Assembly (NCBI GenBank): GCA_035541895.1
Contig: DATKMK010000103.1
Span: 33,232 to 97,231 of the forward strand
DNA length: 64,000 nt
Source: DATKMK01 sp035541895
Lineage (GTDB): Bacteria; Desulfobacterota; Binatia; HRBIN30; JACQVA1
Direction: 5' to 3'
Under the pieces are notes generated by a model. It had not been told where the DNA came from. It did no database searches and saw only the letters and a program-made list of their open reading frames with translations. Below are positions 46,401 through 54,640 of the stretch, piece after piece (position 1 is the first letter of the stretch; each line of letters begins with the position of its first letter). Made by a program: the position numbers and the translations under genes.

Positions 46401-46618
46401 ACGCCGACACCACGTTCGCGCGCGCCGGACTCGACGCGGCCGCACCAGCCGCGCAAACATCCGCGCTCGCGGCCGTGCTGGCGTCGGTGATGCGCGGCAT
46501 CCGCTGTGGATATTTCCCCGCCGGCGCGCCGACCTGCCGGTACTGCGCCTTCCCAGCCGTCTGCGGGCGTGCGCCGGAGTTGTACCGCATGAAGACCGGG
46601 AACGACGGCGCGTCGTGA
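43496..46618 (+). CDS. addB: AddB-like subunit of a helicase-nuclease, PD-(D/E)XK domain with Fe-S staple
   Basis: The 1040-residue protein combines an inactive UvrD-like helicase body with a C-terminal nuclease. The nuclease has the motif RVIDYKTSRA (about residue 920) with catalytic D and K, and the earlier GNLVHGILHLFYERA supplies the His. One cysteine in AYLTCPFRFFL (about 763) plus CRYCAFPAVC (about 1014-1023) match the four-cysteine [4Fe-4S] clamp of AddB nucleases. No intact Walker A is seen, as expected for AddB-type subunits. It overlaps the helicase gene by GTGA. Function: end resection and degradation of broken or foreign DNA, with Chi control inferred. Confidence 0.85.
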   Translation: MAPTRRLFVNGSFAVLEAAAIELLRTLQRAHAPLAPLWVIVPTNLLRLQLGRAMAAGTAGHANLRCLTLLDLARELGEVSLLTSGARALSELAALALIRRLLRERPTVYFAALADRPGLPAALLATFNDLADGEVDAPRFYDFATALPSDSASRDRLEAVAQLYRAYREELERVHLYDRNDLLLAAAERAPVHRPPGGQVILYGFYDFTPLQRRLVAAVVRGSDAIAFMPWEEGPRFAYATPTLTWLRSLGFALTLLADAPDVGSDVARAQRRVFDGPSELPSHSADGTLRVISAPGEGREVREIVRKILELVRVSDWRFDAIGVLLRARDPYAGELIDCLQRCGIPVYCEGGRPLTDTAAGRALLLLLRVLQEDFARPAVIEFATTASIPFTTLMADGTRCTPAQWDVLSAEAGIVAGAAQWTDRLAALRRRYATQQRDDEEPAPGLAARLGEIERCERFIKRLATDLAAIPRRGPWQQIVPALLDTFSRYVEPSDTAELIRRTIAPLATLDDVAGDAAIADLAAAVISALSSGSEPVGTFGSGVFVGDIMPARGLSFRAAIIPGLVERTVPRPIAEDPLLRDEERQHLGERSGLFVAPKAAGVEEERLLFTLMLRSAQAAAVLTFPRLDTVTARDRLPSLFLLQTLTAVAGRRASYREFDEWDCVRRVELSRLLPPSLDDAIDRFEANLVRAGAVLQTGDVAALQALLACTFFATAVRAEMARGRPELTTYDGVFVAPIVLQRLSAADWTLSARRVQAYLTCPFRFFLEHILQIEALDEPERIVTVSALSRGNLVHGILHLFYERAVGADLVPLCDATRDRAEALMDDVATIRCRELEAEGLTGLPLAWQHQQRVLRRILRAFIAAEIDGADDFLPARFEQHFGDEAGAVRVELPDGEMVRLRGRIDRMDLAADGRGRVIDYKTSRASEVASDVIEPATVQLPFYLHAVRTLFPERRWTRADLLFVNADTTFARAGLDAAAPAAQTSALAAVLASVMRGIRCGYFPAGAPTCRYCAFPAVCGRAPELYRMKTGNDGAS

Positions 46619-49600
46619 TCATGCTCCCCGACGCCGACGCGCGACTGCGTGCGACGACCGATCTCGACCACAATCTGGTGGTCGACGCCGGCGCCGGCAC
46701 CGGCAAGACGACGGTGCTGATCGAGCGCATCGTTCAACTCATCGCCAGCGGTCGTGCCGAGTTGCACCGCATCGCCGCGATCACGTTCACCGAGAAAGCT
46801 GCCGGCGAACTCAAGCTGCGGCTCCGCAACGTCCTCGAAGAGCGCGTGCAGGCCGGCGACGATGCCGACGAGCGGTTGCGCGCTGCACTCGAACAGCTCG
46901 ATCGCGCGTCGGTGTCGACCATCCACGCGTTCTGCGCGGCGGTCCTGCGCGAACGGCCGGCGGAGGCCGGCGTTGATCCCAACTTCGCGATGCTCGATCA
47001 GCTCGGAGCCTTCGTCCTCCGCCATCAGGTGTGGGAGCGGTGGCTGGCGAGCGAGATGACGACCGGACCGGCCGTGTTGGTTCGCGCGATGGAAGCCGGG
47101 ATCTCGTTCGACGCGATGCGTGATGCAGCGATGTATCTCGTCGAGAATCGCGATCTGTTGTCGTGGATCCCCGGACCGGTCGCTGCCGATCCGGACGCGT
47201 TTGTCGACGTACTGCGTCGCCATGTCGATACGCTTCGGGATCTGCAGCGGGACTGCCTTGACGCCGCCGACGCGGGCTGTCGCCAGATCGACGATCTGGT
47301 TGTCGCCTGCGACCGGCTCGTCGCCGCCGATGCCGACGCGGCCGTCGCCCTGCTCGAGCAACTTCAGATTCGCCCGACCGCGGGCAATCAGACGAACTGG
47401 AAGCCGCGAAGTCGACTGACGGAGGTCAAGAAGGTTTTCCGAGATCTTCGCGACGCTCTCGATGCGATCCGATCCGCGTGGTCACACAACTTGTGCGTCG
47501 AGCTGACGGCGTGGCTGACCGGGTATCTCGACACATACGATCAGGTGAAGCGGCAACGCGGGGCGCTCGACTTCGCCGACCTGCTGATCCGCACGCGTGA
47601 GCTGCTGGTGCGCCAAGGTTCGGTTCGGGCACAGTTGCAGCGGCGCTTCGACGCGTTGCTGGTGGACGAATTTCAAGACACCGATCCGCTGCAACTCGAA
47701 ATCGTGTTCTTTCTCGCCGAGCGGCAGCCGCGGGCGACTCACTGGCAAGAGGTCGAGCTGGCGCCCGGCAAGTTGTTCCTGGTCGGCGACCCGAAGCAGT
47801 CCATCTATCGCTTTCGGCGTGCCGATATCGAGTTGTACGAGGCCGCGACACAGGCGGTCGCGCGAGCCGGCGCGACGCTCGATCTTCAGACCAACTTCCG
47901 CAGCCGGCGCTCCCTGGTCGCGTGGTTCAATCACCGGTTCAAACCATTGATTCAGCGGCCAGCGGACGGCGCGTATCAACCGGATTACGTTGATCTCGCC
48001 CCGCCGCCTGATTTACCGGAGGAGGACGTGCCGAGCGTTCGTGCTCTGCCCATCGCGATCTCACCCGACGCCTCGAGTCGGAGCGACGCTCTGCGCGCGG
48101 AGGCCCGGGTGGTGGCGGAATACATTGCGGCGATGCTGGAGACGGCGCAACTGCCAGGTGCCGACGGGGTCTGGCGGCCGCTTCACTTTCACGACATCGG
48201 CATCTTGTTTCGCGACAACGAGCCGATGCAGGCGTACGAAGACGCGTTGCGCGATCACGAGCTGCCGTTTCGTGTCGCAGGCGGTTCGCGGTTCTACGGG
48301 AGAGAAGAAGTCGTCGCGCTGGTGGCATTGTTGCGCGCGGTCGCCAATCCGCGCGATCAAGTCAACTTGGTGGCGGCGCTGCGCGGGCCGTTTTTCGGAT
48401 TCTCCGACGAGCAACTGTATCGCTTCGCCAGCGCGGGCGGCGCGCTCGACTACAGCCGGCCGATTCCGGCGCGCGTCGCGCACGCGGATGGTCATGTTGA
48501 GTTTGCAGCCGCGTTCCAAAGTTTGCAGGCGCTGCATCGACGGACCATGGCAGACACGCCGGCGCAGCTCCTTGCGTCGCTGCTCGACGAGAGCCACGTG
48601 GCGGCGTTCTGCTTTCTCAAGCCGCAGGGCGACCAACGCGTCGCGAATCTCCTGAAGCTCGTCGACATCGCGCGCGCGCTCGAAGCCGAAGGGGTGCGTA
48701 CCTTGCGCGGTCTGAGCCGCTTTCTCGCCGACCTCGAACGGCTGCAAGCCGAAGAAGGAGAATCACCAGTCGCCGAGGAATCGGATGACGTGATCCGGTT
48801 GCTCACGATTCACAAGGCCAAGGGGCTGGAGTTCCCGGTTGTGATCCTTGCCGACGGCAGCCGCGATCGCAGCGGTCGCTCGCCGATCGCAATCGTCGAT
48901 CGAGGTGCGAGCCGCCTGGCGTTGAGTTTTGGCGGCGTGCGCACACAGAACTGGGACGCGCTGAAGGAGTGGGAAAAGCCGCGCAGTGATGCCGAGGCGA
49001 TCCGTCTCTTGTACGTTGCGGCGACTCGCGCTCGCGACGCGTTAGTCATTCCATCTTACCCGGGCGAGGCTCGAGGATCATTTCTCGGCGCCCTTCTCGG
49101 CGACGCCGCCGCGGTTCCGCTGGTCGAGCCGCCAGTTTCCGATGCCGTTCATCGTTCTACCGGGCCGTTCCGCACCGACGCGCTTGCCCACCCCACCCCA
49201 GCGGACACGAATGCCACCCGAGTATGGGAGCAAGGGCGCGCCGCGCTCATCGCGACCGCTTCGGGAGCACCGCGTGTGCGCAGCGCCACCGCGATCGGTC
49301 ATCGAACGTCGCCCGCGGTGCAGCCACCGCTGCCGATCGGACGCCGCGGTGATGGGGCGCAGCTCGGCACGCTCGTGCACGCCGTGCTGCAGCGAATCAA
49401 TCTCGAGGAGGTCGGCGCCGCGGAGTCGCTTGTCGCCGGCTTGGCGGCAGGTGCCGGGATGTCAACCGGAACCGTGCGGGACGCGTGTGACCTCGTGCGC
49501 CGCGCAGTGTCGTTGCCGATCTTCACTCGCGCACGCTCGGCGGGCGGGTTCCAGCGCGAGGTTCCGTTTACGTGGTCGGTTCCAGACGGGGTGGTCGAGG

Positions 49601-49881
49601 GAATCGTCGATCTCGTGTTCGAGGAGCGCGAGCGGTTGGTGATCGTCGATTACAAGACCGACGACGTCGGCAGCGGGCGCGGCCTGGCCGATCGGGTTGC
49701 GCTGTATCGACCGCAGGCGGTTCTCTATGCCGCGGCACTCGAGGGGATTACCGGCCGGCCGGTCAAGGAAGTCGTGTTCGCGTTTCTTCGACCCGGCCTT
49801 GAGCGGTCGATACGCGCCGAGTGGCGGACCGAGGCTGAGAAGCTACTGCGGAGCGGATTTGCGACCTCGGCCCAATTCTGA
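46615..49881 (+). CDS. addA: AddA-like UvrD-family helicase-nuclease
   Basis: The 1088-residue superfamily 1A helicase with C-terminal nuclease includes Walker A DAGAGTGKTTVL (about residues 22-33), motif Ia ITFTEKAAGEL, Walker B LLVDEFQDTDPLQ (about 348), SIYRFRRAD (motif III region), TIHKAKGLEFPVVIL (motif V) and LLYVAATRARDALVI (motif VI). The nuclease motif VIVDYKTDD is near 1011, with an upstream GTLVHAVLQRI. All ATPase and nuclease residues look intact. It starts at GTG 46615 overlapping the addB stop; ATG 46621 is an alternative. With AddB it forms the RecBCD equivalent. Confidence 0.9.
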   Translation: MIMLPDADARLRATTDLDHNLVVDAGAGTGKTTVLIERIVQLIASGRAELHRIAAITFTEKAAGELKLRLRNVLEERVQAGDDADERLRAALEQLDRASVSTIHAFCAAVLRERPAEAGVDPNFAMLDQLGAFVLRHQVWERWLASEMTTGPAVLVRAMEAGISFDAMRDAAMYLVENRDLLSWIPGPVAADPDAFVDVLRRHVDTLRDLQRDCLDAADAGCRQIDDLVVACDRLVAADADAAVALLEQLQIRPTAGNQTNWKPRSRLTEVKKVFRDLRDALDAIRSAWSHNLCVELTAWLTGYLDTYDQVKRQRGALDFADLLIRTRELLVRQGSVRAQLQRRFDALLVDEFQDTDPLQLEIVFFLAERQPRATHWQEVELAPGKLFLVGDPKQSIYRFRRADIELYEAATQAVARAGATLDLQTNFRSRRSLVAWFNHRFKPLIQRPADGAYQPDYVDLAPPPDLPEEDVPSVRALPIAISPDASSRSDALRAEARVVAEYIAAMLETAQLPGADGVWRPLHFHDIGILFRDNEPMQAYEDALRDHELPFRVAGGSRFYGREEVVALVALLRAVANPRDQVNLVAALRGPFFGFSDEQLYRFASAGGALDYSRPIPARVAHADGHVEFAAAFQSLQALHRRTMADTPAQLLASLLDESHVAAFCFLKPQGDQRVANLLKLVDIARALEAEGVRTLRGLSRFLADLERLQAEEGESPVAEESDDVIRLLTIHKAKGLEFPVVILADGSRDRSGRSPIAIVDRGASRLALSFGGVRTQNWDALKEWEKPRSDAEAIRLLYVAATRARDALVIPSYPGEARGSFLGALLGDAAAVPLVEPPVSDAVHRSTGPFRTDALAHPTPADTNATRVWEQGRAALIATASGAPRVRSATAIGHRTSPAVQPPLPIGRRGDGAQLGTLVHAVLQRINLEEVGAAESLVAGLAAGAGMSTGTVRDACDLVRRAVSLPIFTRARSAGGFQREVPFTWSVPDGVVEGIVDLVFEERERLVIVDYKTDDVGSGRGLADRVALYRPQAVLYAAALEGITGRPVKEVVFAFLRPGLERSIRAEWRTEAEKLLRSGFATSAQF

Positions 49882-49894
49882 CACAAGCTTTCCG

Positions 49895-50065
49895 ATGTTC
49901 GCGCGGCGAATGGCATTGTGCGCGTTGTTCGTCGTGCTCGCTGGCTGCGACCGCGAGGCCGACGTGGCGCAACCCGGCCCGTTCAAATCGGCGGCGCAGG
50001 TCGCTGCCGCCGCGGAGACTCCGGCGTTCCGCAATCTCGGCAAGCGCGGCGAGTCCAAGCTCTGA
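49895..50065 (+). CDS. Small lipoprotein
   Basis: A 56-residue product begins MFARRMALCALFVVLAGC, a compact lipoprotein signal with the lipobox VLAGC at residues 14-18. About 38 mature residues follow, rich in Ala, Gly, Lys and Pro, with no recognised domain. It begins 13 bases after addA and is too short to be predicted easily; the lipobox is the main evidence. No obvious SD sequence is seen. Similar tiny lipoproteins often act at the envelope; the function is unknown. Confidence 0.5.
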   Translation: MFARRMALCALFVVLAGCDREADVAQPGPFKSAAQVAAAAETPAFRNLGKRGESKL

Positions 50066-50102
50066 ACGACCGACGCAGCACCAAAATTCCCGCAGACGAG
50101 AG

Positions 50103-50133
50103 TTGACTTTGACGCCTCTTGCCTCGATATAGT
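50103..50133 (+). promoter_or_regulatory. Putative sigma-70-type promoter for the SprT-like gene
   Basis: TTGACT (50103-50108) and TATAGT (50128-50133) are both one base from consensus but spaced 19 bases apart, which is longer than ideal. They precede a hairpin leader and the gene at 50189. Confidence 0.4.
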
Positions 50134-50146
50134 TGGTCATGTGTGG

Positions 50147-50166
50147 GGCTCGCGTGAGCGCGAGCC
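50147..50166 (+). promoter_or_regulatory. Leader hairpin before the SprT-like gene
   Basis: GGCTCGCG-TGAG-CGCGAGCC is a perfect 8-bp stem with a 4-base loop in the predicted 5' leader. It ends 11 bases before the GGAGG ribosome-binding site. It could modulate message stability or translation. Confidence 0.4.
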
Positions 50167-50188
50167 GCCGGTGAGGTGGAGGTGGCCG

Positions 50189-50743
50189 ATGCCGAATTTC
50201 CGCCATCGTCTTCCGCGTAGTCAGCAACGTGAGTATGACCGCAGCAATGCAGTGCCCTCAGTACCGTTGCGGGTGAGCCCGCGTTTGGTGCGCGCCACCG
50301 ACTTGCTCGCGGAGGCGTTGCCGCAGGGGCACCAGCCGGTGGTGGAGCGGCTGGCGCAAGCGGTGGCGGACGAAATCTGCGCGGCGCTGCGCGTGCCGGC
50401 GCTGCGGGTGCATGTACGCGGCACCCGTCCCTCGAACGCGCGTGGCGAGTTGCACGGGCTCTACAGCCCGGGGCGCAAGCAGGATCGCATTGAAGTGTGG
50501 ATGATTACCGCGAAGCGGGGACAGGTGGTCGCATTCAAGACGTTCGTGCGGACGCTGTTGCACGAGATCTGTCACCATTTGGACTACGAACTGCTCCGTC
50601 TCGGAATTTCACTGCATACTGACGGGTTCTTCAAGCGCGAGTCGAGTTTGTTTGCGCAAATCCGCCGCGCGTTGCCCGCCGGCGCGGCGCGCGTGTCCGA
50701 GATCACGCTGGAAACCGCGCGCGTCGCGTCACCGGTTGGTTGA
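50189..50743 (+). CDS. SprT-like zinc metalloprotease
   Basis: The start at ATG 50189 is fixed by GGAGGTGG 6 bases upstream; the earlier start at 50141 would translate the leader hairpin. The 184-residue product has a zincin core: LLHEICHHLDYELLRLG (HExxH at about residue 131) followed by SLHTDGFFKRESSLF, with a third likely ligand in HTDGFF. This layout resembles SprT-like proteases and related small zincins. It has no signal peptide, so it probably acts in the cytoplasm. It lies 16 bases upstream of the R3H ATPase gene, likely the same operon. The substrate is unknown. Confidence 0.75.
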   Translation: MPNFRHRLPRSQQREYDRSNAVPSVPLRVSPRLVRATDLLAEALPQGHQPVVERLAQAVADEICAALRVPALRVHVRGTRPSNARGELHGLYSPGRKQDRIEVWMITAKRGQVVAFKTFVRTLLHEICHHLDYELLRLGISLHTDGFFKRESSLFAQIRRALPAGAARVSEITLETARVASPVG

Positions 50744-50759
50744 GCTGAGGGACGACAGA

Positions 50760-52331
50760 ATGGCCGAGTCGAGAATTGAGATTACCGACAACCTAGATCT
50801 CTTGCTTGGGGTACTGCCCCCGCGTGTGCGACAGCAATTGGATGCGATCCCGGCGCTCGACAGCCTGATCGAGGTGGTGCTCGACCTGGGGCGCCCGCCC
50901 GAGGCGCGCTTCCCGTCGGGCGTGATGACGTTGAATCAAGGATACGTCACGCGCGAGGACCTCGACTTCATGGTGGCGCGGGTGGGCGCGTTTACCAAGG
51001 ACAACCGCGCCGGCATCGAGCGCACGCTGCATCGCATCTCGGCGCTGCGCAATCGTTTCGGCGAGATCGTCGGCTTGACCTGCCGCGTCGGCCGCGCGGT
51101 GTACGGCACGGTTGAGATCGTGCGCGACGTGATTGAATCGGGCAAGAGTGTGCTGATCCTCGGACGGCCCGGCGTGGGCAAGACCACGTTGCTGCGGGAG
51201 GCCGCGCGCGTGCTCGCCGACGAACTCGGCCGCCGCGTGGTGATCGTCGATACCTCGAACGAGATCGCGGGCGACGGCGATATCCCGCATCCCGGCATTG
51301 GCCGGGCGCGGCGCATGCAAGTGCCCACACCCGATCTGCAACACGCCGTGATGATCGAAGCGGTTGAGAATCACATGCCGGAGGTCGTCGTGATCGACGA
51401 GATCGGCACGGAAGCGGAGGCGCTGGCGGCGCGCACGATTGCCGAGCGTGGCGTACAACTGATTGCGACCGCTCACGGCAACAGCCTCGAAAATCTCATT
51501 ACCAATCCGACGCTCGCCGACCTCATCGGCGGGATTCAATCGGTGACGCTCGGCGATGAAGAGGCGCGCCGCCGCCGCACGCAAAAGACGGTGCTTGAAC
51601 GCAAGGCGCCGCCGACCTTCGATACGTTGATCGAGATTCACTCGCAGGAACGCTTTGCGGTGCATCCCGACGTCGCGAGCGTCGTTGATGCGCTATTGCG
51701 CCACCAACCGGCGCGACCGGAATTGCGTCTGCGGCGGCCCGATGGCGGCGTCGATCGCGAAGCGCCGGCGCCGACCGTCGCACCATCGGTGGGGTCGAAT
51801 AGGTCCGAGCCGAGCCGACGGATTACGCGGATCTTTCCATACGCTGTGAGCCGGGAGCGGTTGGAGCGAGCGATTCGTGAAATCGACGCGCCGGCGGCGG
51901 TCTGCACGCATCCACGCGATGCGGACATGGTTTTGACCTTGCGTGCTTTGGCGCGCAAACATCCAAAGAAGCTGCGCGAACTCATGACTCACGCGGTTCC
52001 GGTGCACGCGGTCAACGCCAACACCGTCGGGAAGCTGATGGACTTTCTGCGCGAACAGTTCGATGTGGAGCACGGGCTCGATGCCGAACAGCAAATTGCG
52101 CTGCGAGAAGCGGAGGACGCGATCGCGTCGGCGATCGCCGAGCGGCGCGCGATCGAATTGGAGCCGCAGAATGCGTATGTCCGCCGCTTGCAGCATCAAC
52201 TTGCGGACGCCTACGGGTTGGAGTCGGAGAGTGTAGGAACTCAGCCCTTTCGACGGCTGATTATTCGCCCGATTGCCGGCACGCCGGCCCGGCAACGTAT
52301 GGCGGGCGGATTTCGGCAAAATTTTGCTTGA
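50760..52331 (+). CDS. SpoIIIAA/Ycf45-like AAA ATPase with C-terminal R3H domain
   Basis: This 523-residue protein combines an N-terminal secretion-ATPase-like module with a single-stranded nucleic-acid-binding R3H domain. Evidence: Walker A ILGRPGVGKTTLLREAA (about 131-147), Walker B VVVIDEIGTEAEALAARTIAERG, and ATAHGNSLENLITNP, the arrangement of SpoIIIAA and chloroplast Ycf45. A low-complexity linker lies near 330-355. The C-terminal AYVRRLQHQLADAYGL is the R-x3-H core of R3H (about 470-485), with FRRLIIRP following. The combination is known in non-sporulating bacteria. The role in RNA or DNA metabolism is unproven. It is co-oriented with the zincin upstream. Confidence 0.8.
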   Translation: MAESRIEITDNLDLLLGVLPPRVRQQLDAIPALDSLIEVVLDLGRPPEARFPSGVMTLNQGYVTREDLDFMVARVGAFTKDNRAGIERTLHRISALRNRFGEIVGLTCRVGRAVYGTVEIVRDVIESGKSVLILGRPGVGKTTLLREAARVLADELGRRVVIVDTSNEIAGDGDIPHPGIGRARRMQVPTPDLQHAVMIEAVENHMPEVVVIDEIGTEAEALAARTIAERGVQLIATAHGNSLENLITNPTLADLIGGIQSVTLGDEEARRRRTQKTVLERKAPPTFDTLIEIHSQERFAVHPDVASVVDALLRHQPARPELRLRRPDGGVDREAPAPTVAPSVGSNRSEPSRRITRIFPYAVSRERLERAIREIDAPAAVCTHPRDADMVLTLRALARKHPKKLRELMTHAVPVHAVNANTVGKLMDFLREQFDVEHGLDAEQQIALREAEDAIASAIAERRAIELEPQNAYVRRLQHQLADAYGLESESVGTQPFRRLIIRPIAGTPARQRMAGGFRQNFA

Positions 52332-52361
52332 CAGCAGCGTCCAAGTCGTTGCAACTATACG
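52328..52361 (+). promoter_or_regulatory. Candidate promoter for the HU gene
   Basis: A consensus TTGACA overlaps the R3H-gene stop codon. A TATACG/ACTATA sequence lies 20-22 bases further on, longer than the ideal spacing, so this is tentative. Confidence 0.3.
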
Positions 52362-52430
52362 CAGTTTTTTTGACGAAGCTGAGCGGTGTAGGTGGGACAC
52401 TCCAGGGTTTGACAGAGGGGAGGACGGTTG

Positions 52431-52715
52431 ATGACGAAATCACAGTTGGTACAGAAGCTGGCTGAGTCGGCAGATCTGGCGAAGAAGCAAGCCGACGCAG
52501 TGCTCGATGGCCTGGTCGCGACGATTGTCGCGTCGCTGAAGAAAGGCGACCCGGTCAAGATCCCGGGCCTCGGCACGTTCAAGAAGGTTCAGACCAAGGC
52601 CCGCATGGGCCGCAATCCGCAAACCGGCGAAGCGATCAAGATTCCGGCGCGCAAGAAGGTGCGCTTCACGGTCGCCAAACCGCTCAAGGAAGCCGTTCTC
52701 GGCGCGAAAAAGTAG
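52431..52715 (+). CDS. hup: HU/IHF-type nucleoid protein
   Basis: The 94-residue protein is a HU-family histone-like DNA-bending protein. N-terminal helices MTKSQLVQKLAESADLAKKQ and the beta-arm block with GLGTFKKVQTKARMGRNPQTGE followed by IKIPARKKVRFTVAKPLKEAV are characteristic; the arm proline of the RNP motif is present (GRNPQTG). The start at ATG 52431 follows GGGGAGGA by 6 bases; a TTG three bases earlier is not needed. The gene is monocistronic, with its own apparent promoter and a strong hairpin 40 bases after the stop. Confidence 0.95.
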   Translation: MTKSQLVQKLAESADLAKKQADAVLDGLVATIVASLKKGDPVKIPGLGTFKKVQTKARMGRNPQTGEAIKIPARKKVRFTVAKPLKEAVLGAKK

Positions 52716-52755
52716 TGGCGTTCCCGGCGCACGGGCCGGGTTCTGCGCGGCACCC

Positions 52756-52791
52756 CTCCCGCACCGATCAGAGAATGATCGGTGACGGGAG
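52756..52791 (+). terminator. Strong hairpin after the HU gene
   Basis: Arms CTCCCG-c-ACCGATCA and TGATCGGT-ga-CGGGAG form a 14-bp stem with one bulge and a GAGAA loop. It is followed by TTGTGTATTT, a moderate U-rich tract. A rho-independent terminator is likely; a leader structure for the next gene is possible. Confidence 0.55.
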
Positions 52792-52922
52792 TTGTGTATT
52801 TCCGCGTAGCGATCCGGCGGGATTAGGGGCCGTCGCGTATGCGGTCAGATTTTTTCATTTGGCTGTCGTGCTGCGATGCGTCATGATGCCGCGCAGTCCG
52901 CTGCTGTGAAGGAGAACGACAA

Positions 52923-53300
52923 ATGAACGACCGATCGTTCGGTCTTTTCGAGCCTGACGCGTTGCTGCCAGCGCAGTTTTATGCCGCTTTTCGAGGCGGT
53001 TCGGGGGTTTCGGGCGAGAAGCGCCTGATGTTGGCCGTCTTACAGGACGCGCTCGATTGTTATCAGAAGTACGCCTTCGCCAAGGATGGCGCCGGGCAGC
53101 AGATGTTCGCCGATGCGGACCAGTGGATCGAGGACGAGGATCGCGCGTGGTACTTCTCATTCGAGAACATTTGCGAGATTCTCGAAATCAACCCCGAATA
53201 CCTGCGCCTGGGCGTGAAACGCTGGCGCGAGAGCGCCGCCGGAGGAGTGCCACGCTCGAACCTCGCCGGCCACGAAGCTCCGTTGCGAGCCGTCGGCTGA
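52923..53300 (+). CDS. Small uncharacterised protein, HTH-like family (paralogue at 54641)
   Basis: A 125-residue cytoplasmic protein starts at ATG 52923 after GAAGGAG. It has a helical motif LMLAVLQDALDCYQKY (about residues 39-54), an acidic middle part (DADQWIEDEDRAWYFSF) and a C-terminal ICEILEINPEYLRLGVKRW that reads like a helix-turn-helix recognition pair. The gene at 54641 shares LMLAVL-x2-A and FSF(D/E)-x2-C in the same order. Related small proteins occur in deltaproteobacteria, but no function was recalled. DNA or protein binding is possible. It lies upstream of coaE by 79 bases. Confidence 0.65.
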   Translation: MNDRSFGLFEPDALLPAQFYAAFRGGSGVSGEKRLMLAVLQDALDCYQKYAFAKDGAGQQMFADADQWIEDEDRAWYFSFENICEILEINPEYLRLGVKRWRESAAGGVPRSNLAGHEAPLRAVG

Positions 53301-53379
53301 GTTCGGCCGTACCCCTTAAGCTCTCTCCGATAGGGATGCGCGATCGATCTGCGCACCCCGATTGGCTAAGTCTCGACCT

Positions 53380-53976
53380 ATGCACACCATCGGCCTGACG
53401 GGCGGTATTGGGTCGGGCAAAAGCACCGTCGCAAAATTGCTGGCGGACCTTGGGGCACATGTCATCCACGCCGACCTGGTTGGTCACCAGGTCTATCGGC
53501 CGGGCACCGAAGGCTGGGAATGCGTGGTGCAGGCCTTTGGACGCGACATCGTCGCCACCGACGGCACCATCGATCGTCGGCGGCTCGGTGCTCTCGTCTT
53601 CGCCGATTCCAAGGCGCTGAAACGGCTCAACGCAATCGTCCATCCGTTGATCTATCGCGCGATTGAACGTGAGATCGCGGAACGCCGCAACAGCAACCGT
53701 CCCCAGGCGATCGTCGTCGAGGCGGCAATCCTGATCGAGGCGAATTGGCTACCCTTGATCGATGAGCTCTGGCTCGTCGTCGCCGACCGCGATGCGGTGA
53801 TCGCGCGCGTGGTCAACGAGCGCGGGCTTGCTCGCGGGCAAATCGAAGCGCGAATCGCCGCACAGTTGAGCGATGACGAACGGCGGAAATTCGCTCAACT
53901 CGTCATCGAGAACAGCGGCTCGCTGCGGGAGTTGGAAGAACAGGTCCGAGCCGCATGGGCTCGGGTAACACCGTGA
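53380..53976 (+). CDS. coaE: Dephospho-CoA kinase
   Basis: The 198-residue P-loop kinase performs the last step of coenzyme A synthesis. It has TIGLTGGIGSGKSTVAKLLADLG (Walker A at residues 8-15), the CoA-binding domain start HVIHADLVGHQVYRPG, RRRLGALVF and VVEAAILIEANWLPLID-type lid features. The ATG at 53380 matches the family N-terminus; the frame upstream starts at TTG 53362. It ends in GTGA overlap with the HAD gene. Confidence 0.93.
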   Translation: MHTIGLTGGIGSGKSTVAKLLADLGAHVIHADLVGHQVYRPGTEGWECVVQAFGRDIVATDGTIDRRRLGALVFADSKALKRLNAIVHPLIYRAIEREIAERRNSNRPQAIVVEAAILIEANWLPLIDELWLVVADRDAVIARVVNERGLARGQIEARIAAQLSDDERRKFAQLVIENSGSLRELEEQVRAAWARVTP

Positions 53977-54623
53977 GGATTCGCGCGGTCATCTTCGATC
54001 TCGACGGAACCATCGCCGACTCCATCGATCTCTTCTACGGCTTTGCCTGTGATGTCGCGGCCGATCTGGGCCTCGCGGCACCGGACCGCGAAGCGGTGCT
54101 CGATCTCATGCGCACGGGTCGCTCAACCTTGACCCATCTCGTGCCGGCGGAAATCCCGCCCGATCGCGTCAACGCAGCCTTCGCGGCGCGCGGTGCCGAG
54201 TGGCTGCGGCGCTACTTCGAGCACACGACGCCGATCCCGGGCAGCCTCGACGCGTTGCACGCGGTGCATCGCACCGGGCGCAGCCTCGGAATTGCAACTT
54301 CATCAAGCCGGGACGTTCCGTTCCTCGCGCGTTGGGGCGTTCGCGACTTGTTTTCCGCAATTGTCGGGCGTGAAGACGTTGAGCGGCGCAAGCCCGCTCC
54401 CGACGTGATCGTGGAGTGTTTGCAGCGTCTCACCGTCGCGCCTGCGGAAGCGATCTACGTCGGCGATTCCCCTATCGATGTCCAAGCCGGAAAGGCGGCC
54501 GGCGTGTGCACGGTCGGTGTCCTTAGCGGTACCAGCCCGCGAGGGGTGCTGGAAGGTGAAGCGCCCGACGCCGTCGTCGACAGCGTCGCCGAATTAGTTG
54601 CGTGGCTCGATCAGTGGGGATGA
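53973..54623 (+). CDS. HAD-family phosphatase, phosphoglycolate phosphatase-like
   Basis: The 216-residue haloacid-dehalogenase-type hydrolase has motif I VIFDLDGTIADS at the very start (catalytic Asp), motif II in IATSSSRD, the Lys motif RRKPAPDV and motif III IYVGDSPIDVQAG. The cap is a helical C1 type (FYGFACDVAADLG). The GTG start overlaps the coaE stop; an ATG at 53955 inside coaE is possible but gives an odd N-terminus. Phosphoglycolate or pyrophosphatase (PpaX-like) activity is likely; the substrate is not set by sequence. Confidence 0.85.
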   Translation: MRIRAVIFDLDGTIADSIDLFYGFACDVAADLGLAAPDREAVLDLMRTGRSTLTHLVPAEIPPDRVNAAFAARGAEWLRRYFEHTTPIPGSLDALHAVHRTGRSLGIATSSSRDVPFLARWGVRDLFSAIVGREDVERRKPAPDVIVECLQRLTVAPAEAIYVGDSPIDVQAGKAAGVCTVGVLSGTSPRGVLEGEAPDAVVDSVAELVAWLDQWG

Positions 54624-54640
54624 TGAGGATGGGGAAGAGA

